A stretch of DNA of 64,000 nucleotides from Rhodococcus sp. IEGM 1409. GTDB lineage: Bacteria > Actinomycetota > Actinomycetes > Mycobacteriales > Mycobacteriaceae. Of the stretch, positions 54,854-63,259 are shown piece by piece (within the stretch, counting starts at the first letter, position 1; every line of letters starts with the position of its first letter). The stretch is from the NCBI RefSeq assembly GCF_030056735.1, contig NZ_JASHKN010000006.1, positions 248,001 through 312,000 on the forward strand, read 5' to 3'. Below the pieces are notes generated by a model, which saw only the letters and a program-made list of their open reading frames with translations, did not search any database and was not told the origin of the DNA. Made by a program: the position numbers and the translations under genes.

Positions 54854-55578
54854 GATTTCTTCTCCAGGAAGGCCGTCATGCGATCACGCTTGTCCGAACT
54901 CTCGAACAGGACGGCTTGGGCGATGTCGTCGGCAAACGGATGGGATCCTGGCGCGTCGACGATGATCTTCGTCAGCCGCAATGCCAGCGGGGACAGTCGG
55001 GAAATACGGTCGAGCAGCCTATGTGCGGCATCGACATGGCAGTTCGGTTCGGTCACCTCGACAACCAGGCCCGCTCGTAGCGCCTGCTCGGCGTCGAGGT
55101 TCCTGGCACCGAGGAGCACCTGCTTCGCGATCGAGACGCCGACGAGCTTCGGCAGCCGATAACTCGCGCCGGCGGCCGCCATTATCCCGAGATTGGGCTC
55201 AGGATTACCGAAGACCGCCGTCGTCGTCGCGATGCGAATGTCGCAGGCATAGGTCAGCTCGGCCCCACCGCCGAGCGCGTACCCGCTCACCGCGGCCACG
55301 GTGGGAAGCGGGAGCTTTCCGATGCGGTCGAACAGCGTGCGGTTGATACCCGCAAACGCTTCGTCTCGGCCGCGCTCACGGAGCTCTGCGATGTCGGCAC
55401 CACCAGCGAAGTGATCTCCGCGCCCGGCAAGCAGGAGCAGCTTCGGATTCTGTTCGAGGTGCCGACAAACCTGGTGCAGTTCGTCGATCATTTCGGCGTT
55501 GATCGCATTGCGTTGCGCGGGCCTGTCGAGGGTGACCACGACGCGATCCTCACGCTCGTCCACGTGCAGGGTGTTCAC
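54850..55578 (-). CDS. paaF: 2,3-dehydroadipyl-CoA hydratase (enoyl-CoA hydratase)
   Basis: A 242-residue crotonase-fold hydratase. GRGDHFAGGADIAELR and AVSGYALGGGAELTYACDIRI are the oxyanion loops, with Glu in GAELTY; FGNPEPNLGIMAAAGASYRLP carries the second catalytic Glu. It heads the paaF-paaH-paaG-paaABCDEK leftward series. The GTG at 55578 has AAGGAG 5 bases upstream; a GTG at 55584 overlaps that site and is less likely. Divergent from paaR, with PaaR box 2 between. Confidence 0.9.
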   Translation of the reverse strand: MNTLHVDEREDRVVVTLDRPAQRNAINAEMIDELHQVCRHLEQNPKLLLLAGRGDHFAGGADIAELRERGRDEAFAGINRTLFDRIGKLPLPTVAAVSGYALGGGAELTYACDIRIATTTAVFGNPEPNLGIMAAAGASYRLPKLVGVSIAKQVLLGARNLDAEQALRAGLVVEVTEPNCHVDAAHRLLDRISRLSPLALRLTKIIVDAPGSHPFADDIAQAVLFESSDKRDRMTAFLEKKS

Positions 55579-55609
55579 ATTCACTCCTTCTCGCTGTCAT
55601 ACATTAATA

Positions 55610-55623
55610 ACCGAACATTCGGT
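55610..55623. promoter_or_regulatory. PaaR-type box 2 (ACCGAACATTCGGT)
   Basis: Inverted repeat ACCGAA-CA-TTCGGT in the paaF-paaR intergenic region, 32 bases before the paaF start. It overlaps the likely paaF promoter and could also control paaR itself. Confidence 0.75.
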
Positions 55624-55685
55624 CGTTTGGCAATAGCGAAATCGAGGATGATGCACAGCTTTGTCCGAACTGAGAAGATGGGGAC

Positions 55686-56297
55686 ATGACTACGGCACGC
55701 CCTACTCGACGCACCGGCCTCCCCGGACGTCCCGGCTACGACCTCGATTCACTCCTCGCCGTGGCCGTGAAGGTGTTCAACGACAAGGGCTACGACGGCG
55801 CCAGCATGGAGGTGCTCGCCAAGAAACTCGGCATCACGAAGTCCTCGATCTACCACCACGTGTCCGGAAAGTCGGAACTCCTCGAACTTGCCCTTTCCCG
55901 TGCACTCAACGCACTGTTTGCGGTCACGACCGAAGAGGGCGCCACCACCGGCCCCTACATCGACCGACTCGAATACCTGGTCCGGCGCAGCGTGGAGGTG
56001 CTGGTAGCAGAGCTTCCGTACGTCACCCTGCTCCTGCGCGTCCGCGGCAACACGACGGTCGAGCGGGCCGCGCTCGCCCGTCGGCGCGAATTCGACAACT
56101 TCGTCGGAGGCCTCGTCTCGTCCGCCGCAGCGGAGGGCGACCTGCGTCCGGACATCGAACCCGCCCTCGCCAGCAAGCTGATGTTCGGCACCGTCAACTC
56201 GCTGATCGAGTGGTACAAACCCCGAGCCGGTGAGTCCGTCTCCGACATTGCCGACGCGGTCGTCGCCGTCACTTTCGACGGACTTCGCAAGGCCTGA
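55686..56297 (+). CDS. paaR: TetR-family repressor of phenylacetate catabolism
   Basis: A 203-residue TetR protein. HTH: AVKVFNDKGYDGASMEVLAKKLGITKSSIYHHVSGKSELL. It lies between the two paa operons with boxes at 53109, 55610 and 56358 that share ACCG-N6-CGGT. In Corynebacterium and Thermus, PaaR proteins of this family repress paa genes and are released by phenylacetyl-CoA (known for those); the same is inferred here. The next gene paaZ has its own promoter with box 3. Confidence 0.88.
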   Translation: MTTARPTRRTGLPGRPGYDLDSLLAVAVKVFNDKGYDGASMEVLAKKLGITKSSIYHHVSGKSELLELALSRALNALFAVTTEEGATTGPYIDRLEYLVRRSVEVLVAELPYVTLLLRVRGNTTVERAALARRREFDNFVGGLVSSAAAEGDLRPDIEPALASKLMFGTVNSLIEWYKPRAGESVSDIADAVVAVTFDGLRKA

Positions 56298-56357
56298 CTC
56301 CAGGCAGTTCTGCCGAATCCTTGACAACGCGGCGTTACCGGGCGATCGTAATTACCG

Positions 56358-56371
56358 ACCGAACGTACGGT
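56358..56371. promoter_or_regulatory. PaaR-type box 3 (ACCGAACGTACGGT)
   Basis: Inverted repeat ACCG-N6-CGGT 15 bases before the paaZ GTG at 56386. Fits the ACCGnnCGnnCGGT form best of the three. Confidence 0.75.
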
Positions 56372-56385
56372 GAGATGGAGATGTC

Positions 56386-58428
56386 GTGAGCAGACTGTTG
56401 GAAAGCTATGTGGCCGGTCGCTGGTACGCCGCACCGGACGCAGGTACCGCGTTGCCGAGTGCAGTGGACGGATCCGAGGTGGCCCGGATCTCCGCCGCCG
56501 GCGTCGACCTCGCCGAGATGGTTGCGTACGCACGCGAGGTCGGCGGCCCCGCACTGTCAGCGATGACCTTCCACGAACGCGCCGGCGCACTCAAGGCTCT
56601 GGCTCTCACGTTGATGGCAGGAAAGGCCGAGTTCTACGCGCTCTCCACCGCCACCGGTGCGACGACGCGAGACTCCGGGGTGGACATCGACGGCGGGTTC
56701 GGAACGCTGCTGAGCTACGCGAGCAAGGCTCGGCGCGAATTGCCCGACAGCACAGTATTTCTGGACGGCAACGTCGAAACTCTGGGCAAGGGCGGAACTT
56801 TCCTCGGGCAACACATCTACACGTCACGTCGCGGTGTCGCCGTGCAGATCAACGCGTTCAATTTCCCAGTGTGGGGATTCCTGGAGAAACTGGCGCCGGC
56901 ATTCATCGCGGGTGTGCCGTCCATCGTCAAGCCTGCCAGTTCCACGGCATATCTCACCGAACTCGTCTTCCGGCGCATCATCGAATCAGGCTTGCTCCCC
57001 GAGGGTTCCGTCCAACTGCTCTCCGGTAGCGCACGCGGACTCCTCGATCACCTCGGCGGGCAGGATTCGGTGGCCTTCACCGGATCCGCCGATACCGCCG
57101 CAACACTGCGCGCTCACCCGAACGTCGTCGGCAAGGGCGTCCACTTCAATGCCGAGGCCGATTCGCTCAACGCGTCGATCCTCGGCGAGGATGCCGTACC
57201 CGGAACTCCCGAATTCGATTTGTACGTCAAACAACTCGTCACCGAGATGACGGTCAAGGCGGGCCAGAAGTGCACAGCGATCCGGCGCGCGCTGGTCCCG
57301 GCCGCCCTGGTCGACGCCGTCGTCGATGCCGCATCCGAGCGACTGAGCAAAGTGATCGTCGGGCACCCCGATACCGACGGTGTCACGATGGGGGCGCTCG
57401 CCAGCATCGAACAGCGCGACGAAGTCTTGAAATCCATTCGCGGCCTGACGAAGTCGGCGACCATCGTGTTCGGAGACCCGGAGAACCTCGACGTGGTCGG
57501 TGCTGACGCCCGGTCCGGAGCCTTCCTTTCACCGATTCTCCTGCGTGCCGAGGACAATGCGCTCGAGGTGCACGAAGTGGAGGCATTCGGGCCTGTCAGC
57601 ACCGTCATCGGTTACAACGGCATCGATCATGCGATCGAGCTCGCGGCCCGCGGTGAGGGCAGTCTCATCGCCTCGGTGGTGACTGCCGACACGGACGTCG
57701 CACGTCGACTGGTACTGGGCCTGGCAGCTTTTCACGGCCGAGTTCTCGTCCTGAACCGCGACGACGCCAAGGAATCAACCGGTCACGGCTCTCCCCTTCC
57801 AGTGCTCGTACACGGCGGCCCAGGCCGCGCCGGCGGAGGTGAGGAGTTGGGCGGCATCCGCGGAGTTCTGCACCACATGCAGCGCACCGCGGTTCAAGGC
57901 ACACCCGACGTACTCACCGCGGTCGGCGAGCGCTGGTTCACCGGGTCTCAGCGCACCATCGGATCCGAGCATCCTTTCCGAAAGAGTCTCGCCGAGTTGA
58001 AGATCGGCGACACGATTGTCGGCGGTCCGCGCCAGGTTACGCTCGCGGACATCGATCATTTTGCGGAGTTCACCGGTGACACCTTCTACGCGCACACCGA
58101 TCCGGTTGCCGCCGCCGCGAATCCACTTTTCGGTGGCATCGTCGCGCACGGATATCTGGTTGTCTCGCTCGCTGCAGGCCTGTTCGTCGACCCGGCTCCC
58201 GGCCCGGTTCTCGCGAACTTCGGCGTGGACAGCCTCCGATTCCTGACCCCGGTCAAAGCCGAAGACAGCCTGACCGTCACCCTCACAGCCAAGACCATCA
58301 CACCCCGCAGCAGCGCCGACTACGGTGAAGTTCGTTGGGATGCCGTCGTGGCGAACCAGGACAGCGATCCGGTCGCAACGTACGACGTCCTGACGCTGGT
58401 AGCCAAGACTCTCCCCGAAGGGAATTGA
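56386..58428 (+). CDS. paaZ: Bifunctional oxepin-CoA hydrolase/3-oxo-5,6-dehydrosuberyl-CoA semialdehyde dehydrogenase
   Basis: A 680-residue fusion. Residues 1-515 are an aldehyde dehydrogenase: [49 protein letters not shown] (Glu) and [14 protein letters not shown] (catalytic Cys). The C-terminal 150 residues are a MaoC hydratase: [20 protein letters not shown] and [18 protein letters not shown]. Together they open the oxepin ring and oxidise the aldehyde. GTG 56386; length matches E. coli PaaZ. Confidence 0.97.
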   Translation: MSRLLESYVAGRWYAAPDAGTALPSAVDGSEVARISAAGVDLAEMVAYAREVGGPALSAMTFHERAGALKALALTLMAGKAEFYALSTATGATTRDSGVDIDGGFGTLLSYASKARRELPDSTVFLDGNVETLGKGGTFLGQHIYTSRRGVAVQINAFNFPVWGFLEKLAPAFIAGVPSIVKPASSTAYLTELVFRRIIESGLLPEGSVQLLSGSARGLLDHLGGQDSVAFTGSADTAATLRAHPNVVGKGVHFNAEADSLNASILGEDAVPGTPEFDLYVKQLVTEMTVKAGQKCTAIRRALVPAALVDAVVDAASERLSKVIVGHPDTDGVTMGALASIEQRDEVLKSIRGLTKSATIVFGDPENLDVVGADARSGAFLSPILLRAEDNALEVHEVEAFGPVSTVIGYNGIDHAIELAARGEGSLIASVVTADTDVARRLVLGLAAFHGRVLVLNRDDAKESTGHGSPLPVLVHGGPGRAGGGEELGGIRGVLHHMQRTAVQGTPDVLTAVGERWFTGSQRTIGSEHPFRKSLAELKIGDTIVGGPRQVTLADIDHFAEFTGDTFYAHTDPVAAAANPLFGGIVAHGYLVVSLAAGLFVDPAPGPVLANFGVDSLRFLTPVKAEDSLTVTLTAKTITPRSSADYGEVRWDAVVANQDSDPVATYDVLTLVAKTLPEGN

Positions 58429-58434
58429 AAGCAC

Positions 58435-58746
58435 ATGACCTATCGCGTAGCAGTGTGTTACGGACGCCCCACCGATCCGGAGGCATTCGACAAGTACTAC
58501 AACGACATCCACATCCCACTCGTCCGCGCGGTACCAGGGTTGTCGGGCTTCACGTTCAGCACATGCTCGTCCATGGATGGCTCCGATCCCGTCTTCTACG
58601 CCGTCGCCAACCTGGTCTTCCCCGACCTCGAGACCATGCAGAGCGGTCTGAAGTCACCGGAGATGCGCGCTGCCGGAAAGGACGTCGCGAACTTTGCCAC
58701 CGGCAAGGTCGACATGTACGTCCAGGAAGTTGTCTCGGTTCTCTAG
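58435..58746 (+). CDS. EthD family protein in the paa operon
   Basis: A 103-residue dimeric alpha-beta barrel protein: YRVAVCYGRPTDPEAFDKYYNDIHIPLVRAVPGL is the EthD hallmark, and FYAVANLVFPDLETMQSGLKSPEM follows. EthD was first found with a P450 (ether degradation); a role in phenylacetate breakdown is not established. It begins 6 bases after paaZ and is followed 36 bases later by paaI, so it belongs to the operon. Function unknown. Confidence 0.88.
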   Translation: MTYRVAVCYGRPTDPEAFDKYYNDIHIPLVRAVPGLSGFTFSTCSSMDGSDPVFYAVANLVFPDLETMQSGLKSPEMRAAGKDVANFATGKVDMYVQEVVSVL

Positions 58747-58782
58747 ACCCCTGCAGTTCTCTGATCCCACAGGAGTTGTCTG

Positions 58783-59181
58783 ATGAGTACAGGAAGCATC
58801 ACCGCCAGAGAGATGTTCGACGCGGACCAGGCGTCTCGGGCGCTCGGTATCGAGATTTCCGAACTGGCGCCAGGTAGCGCAACCGTGACCGTCACGGTGG
58901 GGGAGACCATGGTGAACGGTCACGGAATCACACACGGCGGCTATGTTTTCCTGCTCGCGGACACCGCGTTCGCGCTCGCCTGCAACGGTTACGAGGATTC
59001 AGCCGTTGCAGCGCGCGCGGACATCCGATTTCTCCGTCCAACACGTCTAGGTGACACTTTGACCGCCGTCGCGTCCGAGAAAGCACGAGGGGGCCGGAGC
59101 GGGATCTACGACGTGACGGTTCGCAGTGGCGACACCGTCGTGGCCGAGTTCCGCGGCGACAGTCGAACCATCTTCCGGTGA
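58783..59181 (+). CDS. paaI: Hydroxyphenylacetyl-CoA thioesterase
   Basis: A 132-residue hot-dog thioesterase: ALGIEISELAPGSATVTVTV, then GHGITHGGYVFLLADTAFALACN with the catalytic Asp and the HGG motif, and ARADIRFLRPTRLGDTLTA. PaaI releases dead-end CoA esters to save CoA during phenylacetate breakdown. AGGAG 9 bases before ATG 58783. Last gene of the rightward paa operon; converges with the S15 hydrolase gene. Confidence 0.95.
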   Translation: MSTGSITAREMFDADQASRALGIEISELAPGSATVTVTVGETMVNGHGITHGGYVFLLADTAFALACNGYEDSAVAARADIRFLRPTRLGDTLTAVASEKARGGRSGIYDVTVRSGDTVVAEFRGDSRTIFR

Positions 59182-59184
59182 TTT

Positions 59185-60975
59185 TCAGCCCACGACGGGA
59201 AGCTCGAGGGGACCGGACCCGTCGGCGAAGATCGTCACCGGCATGCCTTGCAATCCCCCACGGAAACTGATGTCGCCACCGGTGATTGCCAGGCGAACAG
59301 AATGCCCCGGCTCGAACCGATGCACTATCGCCGGCATCGTCACCGGTACCGGCTGCGACGGATCACTGATGCGGACAGGTGCGATAAGCCCGTTGATCAG
59401 TGACGACGTCCCGTCCGGTGCCACGTCGTAGAGCTTCGCGAACACGACCGGCTGCCCAGGCGCCGCAACACGCAGCGTCACGGTGGGAGCTCCCACCACG
59501 TCCATCGCCTCGGACATCGGCGCAGTGGTCCACAGCGCCTCGGTCCCCGGAATCTGTGCATTCGGAATGTTTCCGGTCGGATTGATATTGAGCGGCTCGA
59601 CGCCCGTCGGGAGCCCACCCGGTGCAGTGACAATCGTCTTCGAACCAGGTACCACCGGCGCACCGTCCGGCAGCAGTCCCCCGTCAGCGGACAGTTGGAA
59701 GGCGCGGGCGGTCCCGACATCGACGGTGTCGGACGTCGCGTATGCCGGCGCCGCGTTTCCCTCGTAGTCGATCCAGTTACGGAAGTACGCGAATTCCGGG
59801 CCGGTCTCCGTGTTCTCGTCCTTGAGGTAGTGATCGAACCAGTCCATGAAGCGACCGGTTTCGTACTGGGCGTCTTCGTCGGGTGCGGAAAAGCTGAATT
59901 CGCCCGGCGCAGCGGCCAAGTGGCTGTGTCCCCACGAATGCCAGATCATCTTGGCGTCGACGCCACGCGCTGTCAATGCGTCGTAGGTCGCGGTTGCCTC
60001 GTTCAGATCGAACAGGGTGTCTTGTTGTCCTTGCGCAAGCAGCACCGGGATATTGATCCGGTCGACAAACGACGACACCGACGACGCTCGGAGCTCACCT
60101 ACTACTGGCGGTCCGATGTCGCCCGTCACCACCGCCTCGGCGATCGCGTTGCACATGTACGGCACGTAGTTCGGGCAGCCGGGAAGTCGTGAGGGGTCGG
60201 CGATGTAACCGTCCACACCGGGGTTTGCAATGCCGGCGCCGAAGAGCAGCGATGCAAAGAGCACCTTCGCGGCTCCCGGTTCGACAGTGGATACACCGGA
60301 GATGATCCCGGTACTGTTGGGCGCCAAGGAATACGAGAGGTCGTTCCAGGTGATCATGGGGATGATCGTGTCGATGCGGGGATCGACACTCGCGGCGGCG
60401 AATTGAATGCCACCGCCGTAAGAGCCACCCGTCATGCCGACCCGCGGGTCGTTCGTCGACGGTGCACCGTTGTGATCGACGGGGTCCTGCACCACCGCGG
60501 TGAGCGCCGGATAGGGCTGCGTCAGAGCCTGATCCATGTACGCAATTCCCTCTTGGCCGCCGAGGAAACTGACCAACTGCGAAGCCGCGACGCCGTCGTA
60601 TGCGGGAGCGTCGAGTGTGATCTTGCAACTCGAGCCGCCGAAGCCCAATCCCGAATACGTCAGTCCGACATACCCGTTCTCGGCGAAGTTCTGCAGAGCG
60701 GGAATCTGATCCTTGTACGAACCACCGAACCCGTTGGTGGTCAGGATCGCGGGAGCTGGGTTGTCTGCATCGACGCCGTCGGGAACAAAAAGTTCACCGA
60801 CGACGGTGCACGGCGTCGAGAACTCAGGCCCGACATCGACCGAGAAGTACAGTAGCTGTGACGAATACGAGCCGTTCGGTGATTCCGCGAGCGCCGACGG
60901 CGAAAAGCCGAGGGCACAAACCACGAGCGTGACGACACTGATCGCTATTCTCCGGCGCACCTGAAAACCGTACAC
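59185..60975 (-). CDS. Secreted X-Pro dipeptidyl-peptidase/CocE-like (S15) hydrolase
   Basis: A 596-residue exported serine hydrolase. Signal peptide VRRRIAISVVTLVVCALGFS, cleaved near SALAES; alpha/beta-hydrolase core with nucleophile in VGMTGGSYGGGIQ (GxSxGG), an Asp in GQQDTLFDLN and His in WGHSHLA; the C-terminal half (ADGGLLPDGAPVVPGSKTIV) is the CocE/NonD jelly-roll. A GTG at 60960 starts directly at VRRRI and may be the real start. Likely a peptidase or esterase in the envelope; substrate unknown. Confidence 0.88.
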   Translation of the reverse strand: MYGFQVRRRIAISVVTLVVCALGFSPSALAESPNGSYSSQLLYFSVDVGPEFSTPCTVVGELFVPDGVDADNPAPAILTTNGFGGSYKDQIPALQNFAENGYVGLTYSGLGFGGSSCKITLDAPAYDGVAASQLVSFLGGQEGIAYMDQALTQPYPALTAVVQDPVDHNGAPSTNDPRVGMTGGSYGGGIQFAAASVDPRIDTIIPMITWNDLSYSLAPNSTGIISGVSTVEPGAAKVLFASLLFGAGIANPGVDGYIADPSRLPGCPNYVPYMCNAIAEAVVTGDIGPPVVGELRASSVSSFVDRINIPVLLAQGQQDTLFDLNEATATYDALTARGVDAKMIWHSWGHSHLAAAPGEFSFSAPDEDAQYETGRFMDWFDHYLKDENTETGPEFAYFRNWIDYEGNAAPAYATSDTVDVGTARAFQLSADGGLLPDGAPVVPGSKTIVTAPGGLPTGVEPLNINPTGNIPNAQIPGTEALWTTAPMSEAMDVVGAPTVTLRVAAPGQPVVFAKLYDVAPDGTSSLINGLIAPVRISDPSQPVPVTMPAIVHRFEPGHSVRLAITGGDISFRGGLQGMPVTIFADGSGPLELPVVG

Positions 60976-61057
60976 CCGGATCTGTTCTCCACCAGTCTAA
61001 TCGGGTACGTGGCGCCGAAGTTTCCACAGCAACAGTTACGCCAGGCCGGATCGACGT

Positions 61058-61504
61058 CTACTTGACCGTCAAGGTGCCATGCATGCTCGGATGATAGGTG
61101 CAGTGGAACGTGTACGTTCCCGGCTCGTTCGGCACCGTGATGGTTTCCGTCTCACCAGCTTCGATGTCCTCGTTGAACAACCCCGCGGTATCGGACGTAA
61201 CCGAGTGCTCGACGGTGTCGTTGTTCTGAATGGTCAGTACTTGTCCAGGCATCACCGACTCCGGCGTCGAGTATTCGAAGCCGCTGATCACGATTCCCAT
61301 CGACGACGCTCCCGGCGTCGACATACCCAGAGGCATGCTCGGCATCGACATGCTGGTCGGCTTGCTCGTCATCGTCATGCTGGTCATCGCCATACCGTCG
61401 TGATCTGCCGAATCGTTGTCCGACGAATCGCTGTTATCACTGCACGCGGTCAGTGCGAACACCGCCAGGATCAGCGCTGCGAGCACTGCGAGAATCCGCT
61501 TCAT
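61058..61504 (-). CDS. Methionine-rich cupredoxin lipoprotein
   Basis: A 148-residue lipoprotein: signal peptide RILAVLAALILAVFALTACS with lipobox LTAC (Cys21). A linker of residues 35-75 is very rich in Met and Ser (MAMTSMTMTSKPTSMSMPSM) and so a probable Cu(I) binding arm. The C-terminal cupredoxin domain has type-1 copper ligands His in DTVEHSVT, Cys, His and Met in HCTYHPSMHG. It would carry electrons or copper at the outer face of the membrane. Single gene; ATG 61504. Confidence 0.9.
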   Translation of the reverse strand: MKRILAVLAALILAVFALTACSDNSDSSDNDSADHDGMAMTSMTMTSKPTSMSMPSMPLGMSTPGASSMGIVISGFEYSTPESVMPGQVLTIQNNDTVEHSVTSDTAGLFNEDIEAGETETITVPNEPGTYTFHCTYHPSMHGTLTVK

Positions 61505-61653
61505 TGCTTCGCCTCCTGCTCGTTCCCCCGCAGTCTGCTGATTACCCGCCGCCTAGAGGGCCAAACAGCTCCGATGTGGTGCCTGCGACGCTGATAGTGC
61601 ACCATTTCTGCACCAGCTCCACTCGCGGACCGACACTGAAGGACACAGCACAG

Positions 61654-62112
61654 ATGGCCAAGATCAAAACGTCGAAGGCAGCCAAGACGAAGGCGCCGGT
61701 AGCTTCAAAAGCACCCGTGGCGAAGGCGCCCGCAGTCCTCTGGAAGGACCTACCGGACGAGCACGACTACCCGGCGGCCCGCGATTACCTCCAGTTGGGC
61801 GCGACACCGGTCCATGTCCAAGCTCTCGTATACGCCCTCAAAACGGCGACGCTGGTCTCGAAGAAGGCCAAGGACATCCTGCGGGCTGCTGGGCTCCCTC
61901 TGCTTCCGGTCGACAACCCACACGTGGCTGCCGACCTGAAGAAGATCCGTAAGGGGATCGCGCTGTCACCGATCCTGCTGGTGCAGGGAGACTTCCACGC
62001 CGGCGTACCGGCGCAGATCGCCGACGGCTATCACCGTGTCTGTGCGAGTTACCACGTGGACGAGAACACCGCCATCCCCGCGAAGATCGCGCCCTCGACA
62101 GTTACCTCGTAG
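61654..62112 (+). CDS. ParB-like domain protein with Lys/Ala-rich N-terminus
   Basis: A 152-residue protein of unknown role. The first 35 residues repeat Lys-Ala-Pro-Val motifs (KTSKAAKTKAPVASKAPVAK), a basic tail likely to bind nucleic acid or the envelope. The rest contains ALSPILLVQGDFHAGVPAQI and ADGYHRVCASYHV, the IxDGxHR pattern of ParB/sulfiredoxin-type folds. ATG 61654 is followed 7 bases after its stop by the antiporter gene, so the two are co-transcribed. Common beside cation antiporters in Rhodococcus relatives by my recollection; no known function. Confidence 0.75.
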   Translation: MAKIKTSKAAKTKAPVASKAPVAKAPAVLWKDLPDEHDYPAARDYLQLGATPVHVQALVYALKTATLVSKKAKDILRAAGLPLLPVDNPHVAADLKKIRKGIALSPILLVQGDFHAGVPAQIADGYHRVCASYHVDENTAIPAKIAPSTVTS

Positions 62113-62119
62113 GTCGTCG

Positions 62120-63259
62120 ATGACCTTCGGCATCCTTGCCCTCGTCGCCCTGGCCGGCATTCTCGGCCCGCTACTCGGCGCCCGCGTCAGCTGGCATGTC
62201 CCCGTGGTGGTCGGTGAACTTGCCGCCGGGGTCGTCTTCGGTGTCACCGGTTTCGGGCTGCTCGACTCCTCTGACCGGACGTTCACATTCCTGGCCGATA
62301 TCGGGTTCGCGCTCACGATGATGGTGGCCGGCTCGCACGTCCCGGTCCGCGATCCGGCAGTTCGGGCGGCAATAGGCAAGGCTGCTGCTCGCTCGGTCGT
62401 CGTCGGGCTCCTGTCGGTTGTCGCCGGCTACGGTGCGGCGACGGCATTCGGCACCGGTCACGCCGCGCTGTACGCGGTCCTGATCGCGTCGTCGTCCGCA
62501 GCGTTGATTCTCCCCATCGTCGATTCGCTGGCGCTCGGAGGAACCTCGATTCTGCAGATGACGGCCCAGGTCGCGATCGCGGATACTGTCTGCATTGTCG
62601 CGCTGCCGTTGGTGATCGATCCCGACAATGCCCCTCGCGCCGGTATCGGCGCACTGGCTGTGGCCGCGGTTGCGGTTGCCTTGTTCTTCGTACTGCGAGC
62701 TTTTCATCGTTCCGGCCATTGGCGAAAACTCCACAAGTTCTCCGAGAAACGAAAGTTTGCACTCGAACTCCGGATCAATCTCGTGATCCTCTTCTCTCTG
62801 GCGGCGCTGGCGTCGAGCACCCACGTGTCGATCATGCTCGCGGGCTTCGCCTTCGGGCTCGTTCTTGCCGCGATCGGTGAACCCCGCCGCCTCGCCAAAC
62901 AGCTCTTCGCGATCACCGACGGCTTCTTCGCTCCCCTCTTCTTCGTCTGGCTGGGAGCGACGATCAATCTGCGCGACCTCGCGACCCATCCGTCCGCCAT
63001 CTGGCTCGGATTGGCTTTGGGCGGCGCAACTCTCGTAGTTCACGCAGCGATACGAATCCTCGGCCTACCGCTCCCCTTGGGAGTGCTGTCCGCCGCACAA
63101 CTGGGGGTGCCCGTTGCCGCAGTAACGGTGGGTACCCAGCTGGGGGTGATGGGCGACGGTGAACCCGCTGCCATCCTCCTCGCCGCCATGATCACGATCG
63201 GTGCAGCAACGCTGGCGGGTGCTGCCGCGTCGAAAGCTGGTCTCACGAAGCCTGCTTGA
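62120..63259 (+). CDS. Cation:proton antiporter (CPA2 family)
   Basis: A 379-residue 12-helix sodium or potassium/proton antiporter. LGARVSWHVPVVVGELAAGVVFGVTGFGLL is the family's first helix pair, IASSSAALILPIVDSL and TAQVAIADTVCIVALPLVI hold the ion-binding Asp region, and LFFVWLGATINLRDL is the conserved re-entrant part. It lacks a C-terminal RCK/TrkA-N domain, so it is short for CPA2. ATG 62120 is inside an open frame that extends to 62036 over the end of the preceding gene. Ends overlapping the convergent DUF2127 gene by 17 bases. Confidence 0.88.
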   Translation: MTFGILALVALAGILGPLLGARVSWHVPVVVGELAAGVVFGVTGFGLLDSSDRTFTFLADIGFALTMMVAGSHVPVRDPAVRAAIGKAAARSVVVGLLSVVAGYGAATAFGTGHAALYAVLIASSSAALILPIVDSLALGGTSILQMTAQVAIADTVCIVALPLVIDPDNAPRAGIGALAVAAVAVALFFVLRAFHRSGHWRKLHKFSEKRKFALELRINLVILFSLAALASSTHVSIMLAGFAFGLVLAAIGEPRRLAKQLFAITDGFFAPLFFVWLGATINLRDLATHPSAIWLGLALGGATLVVHAAIRILGLPLPLGVLSAAQLGVPVAAVTVGTQLGVMGDGEPAAILLAAMITIGAATLAGAAASKAGLTKPA

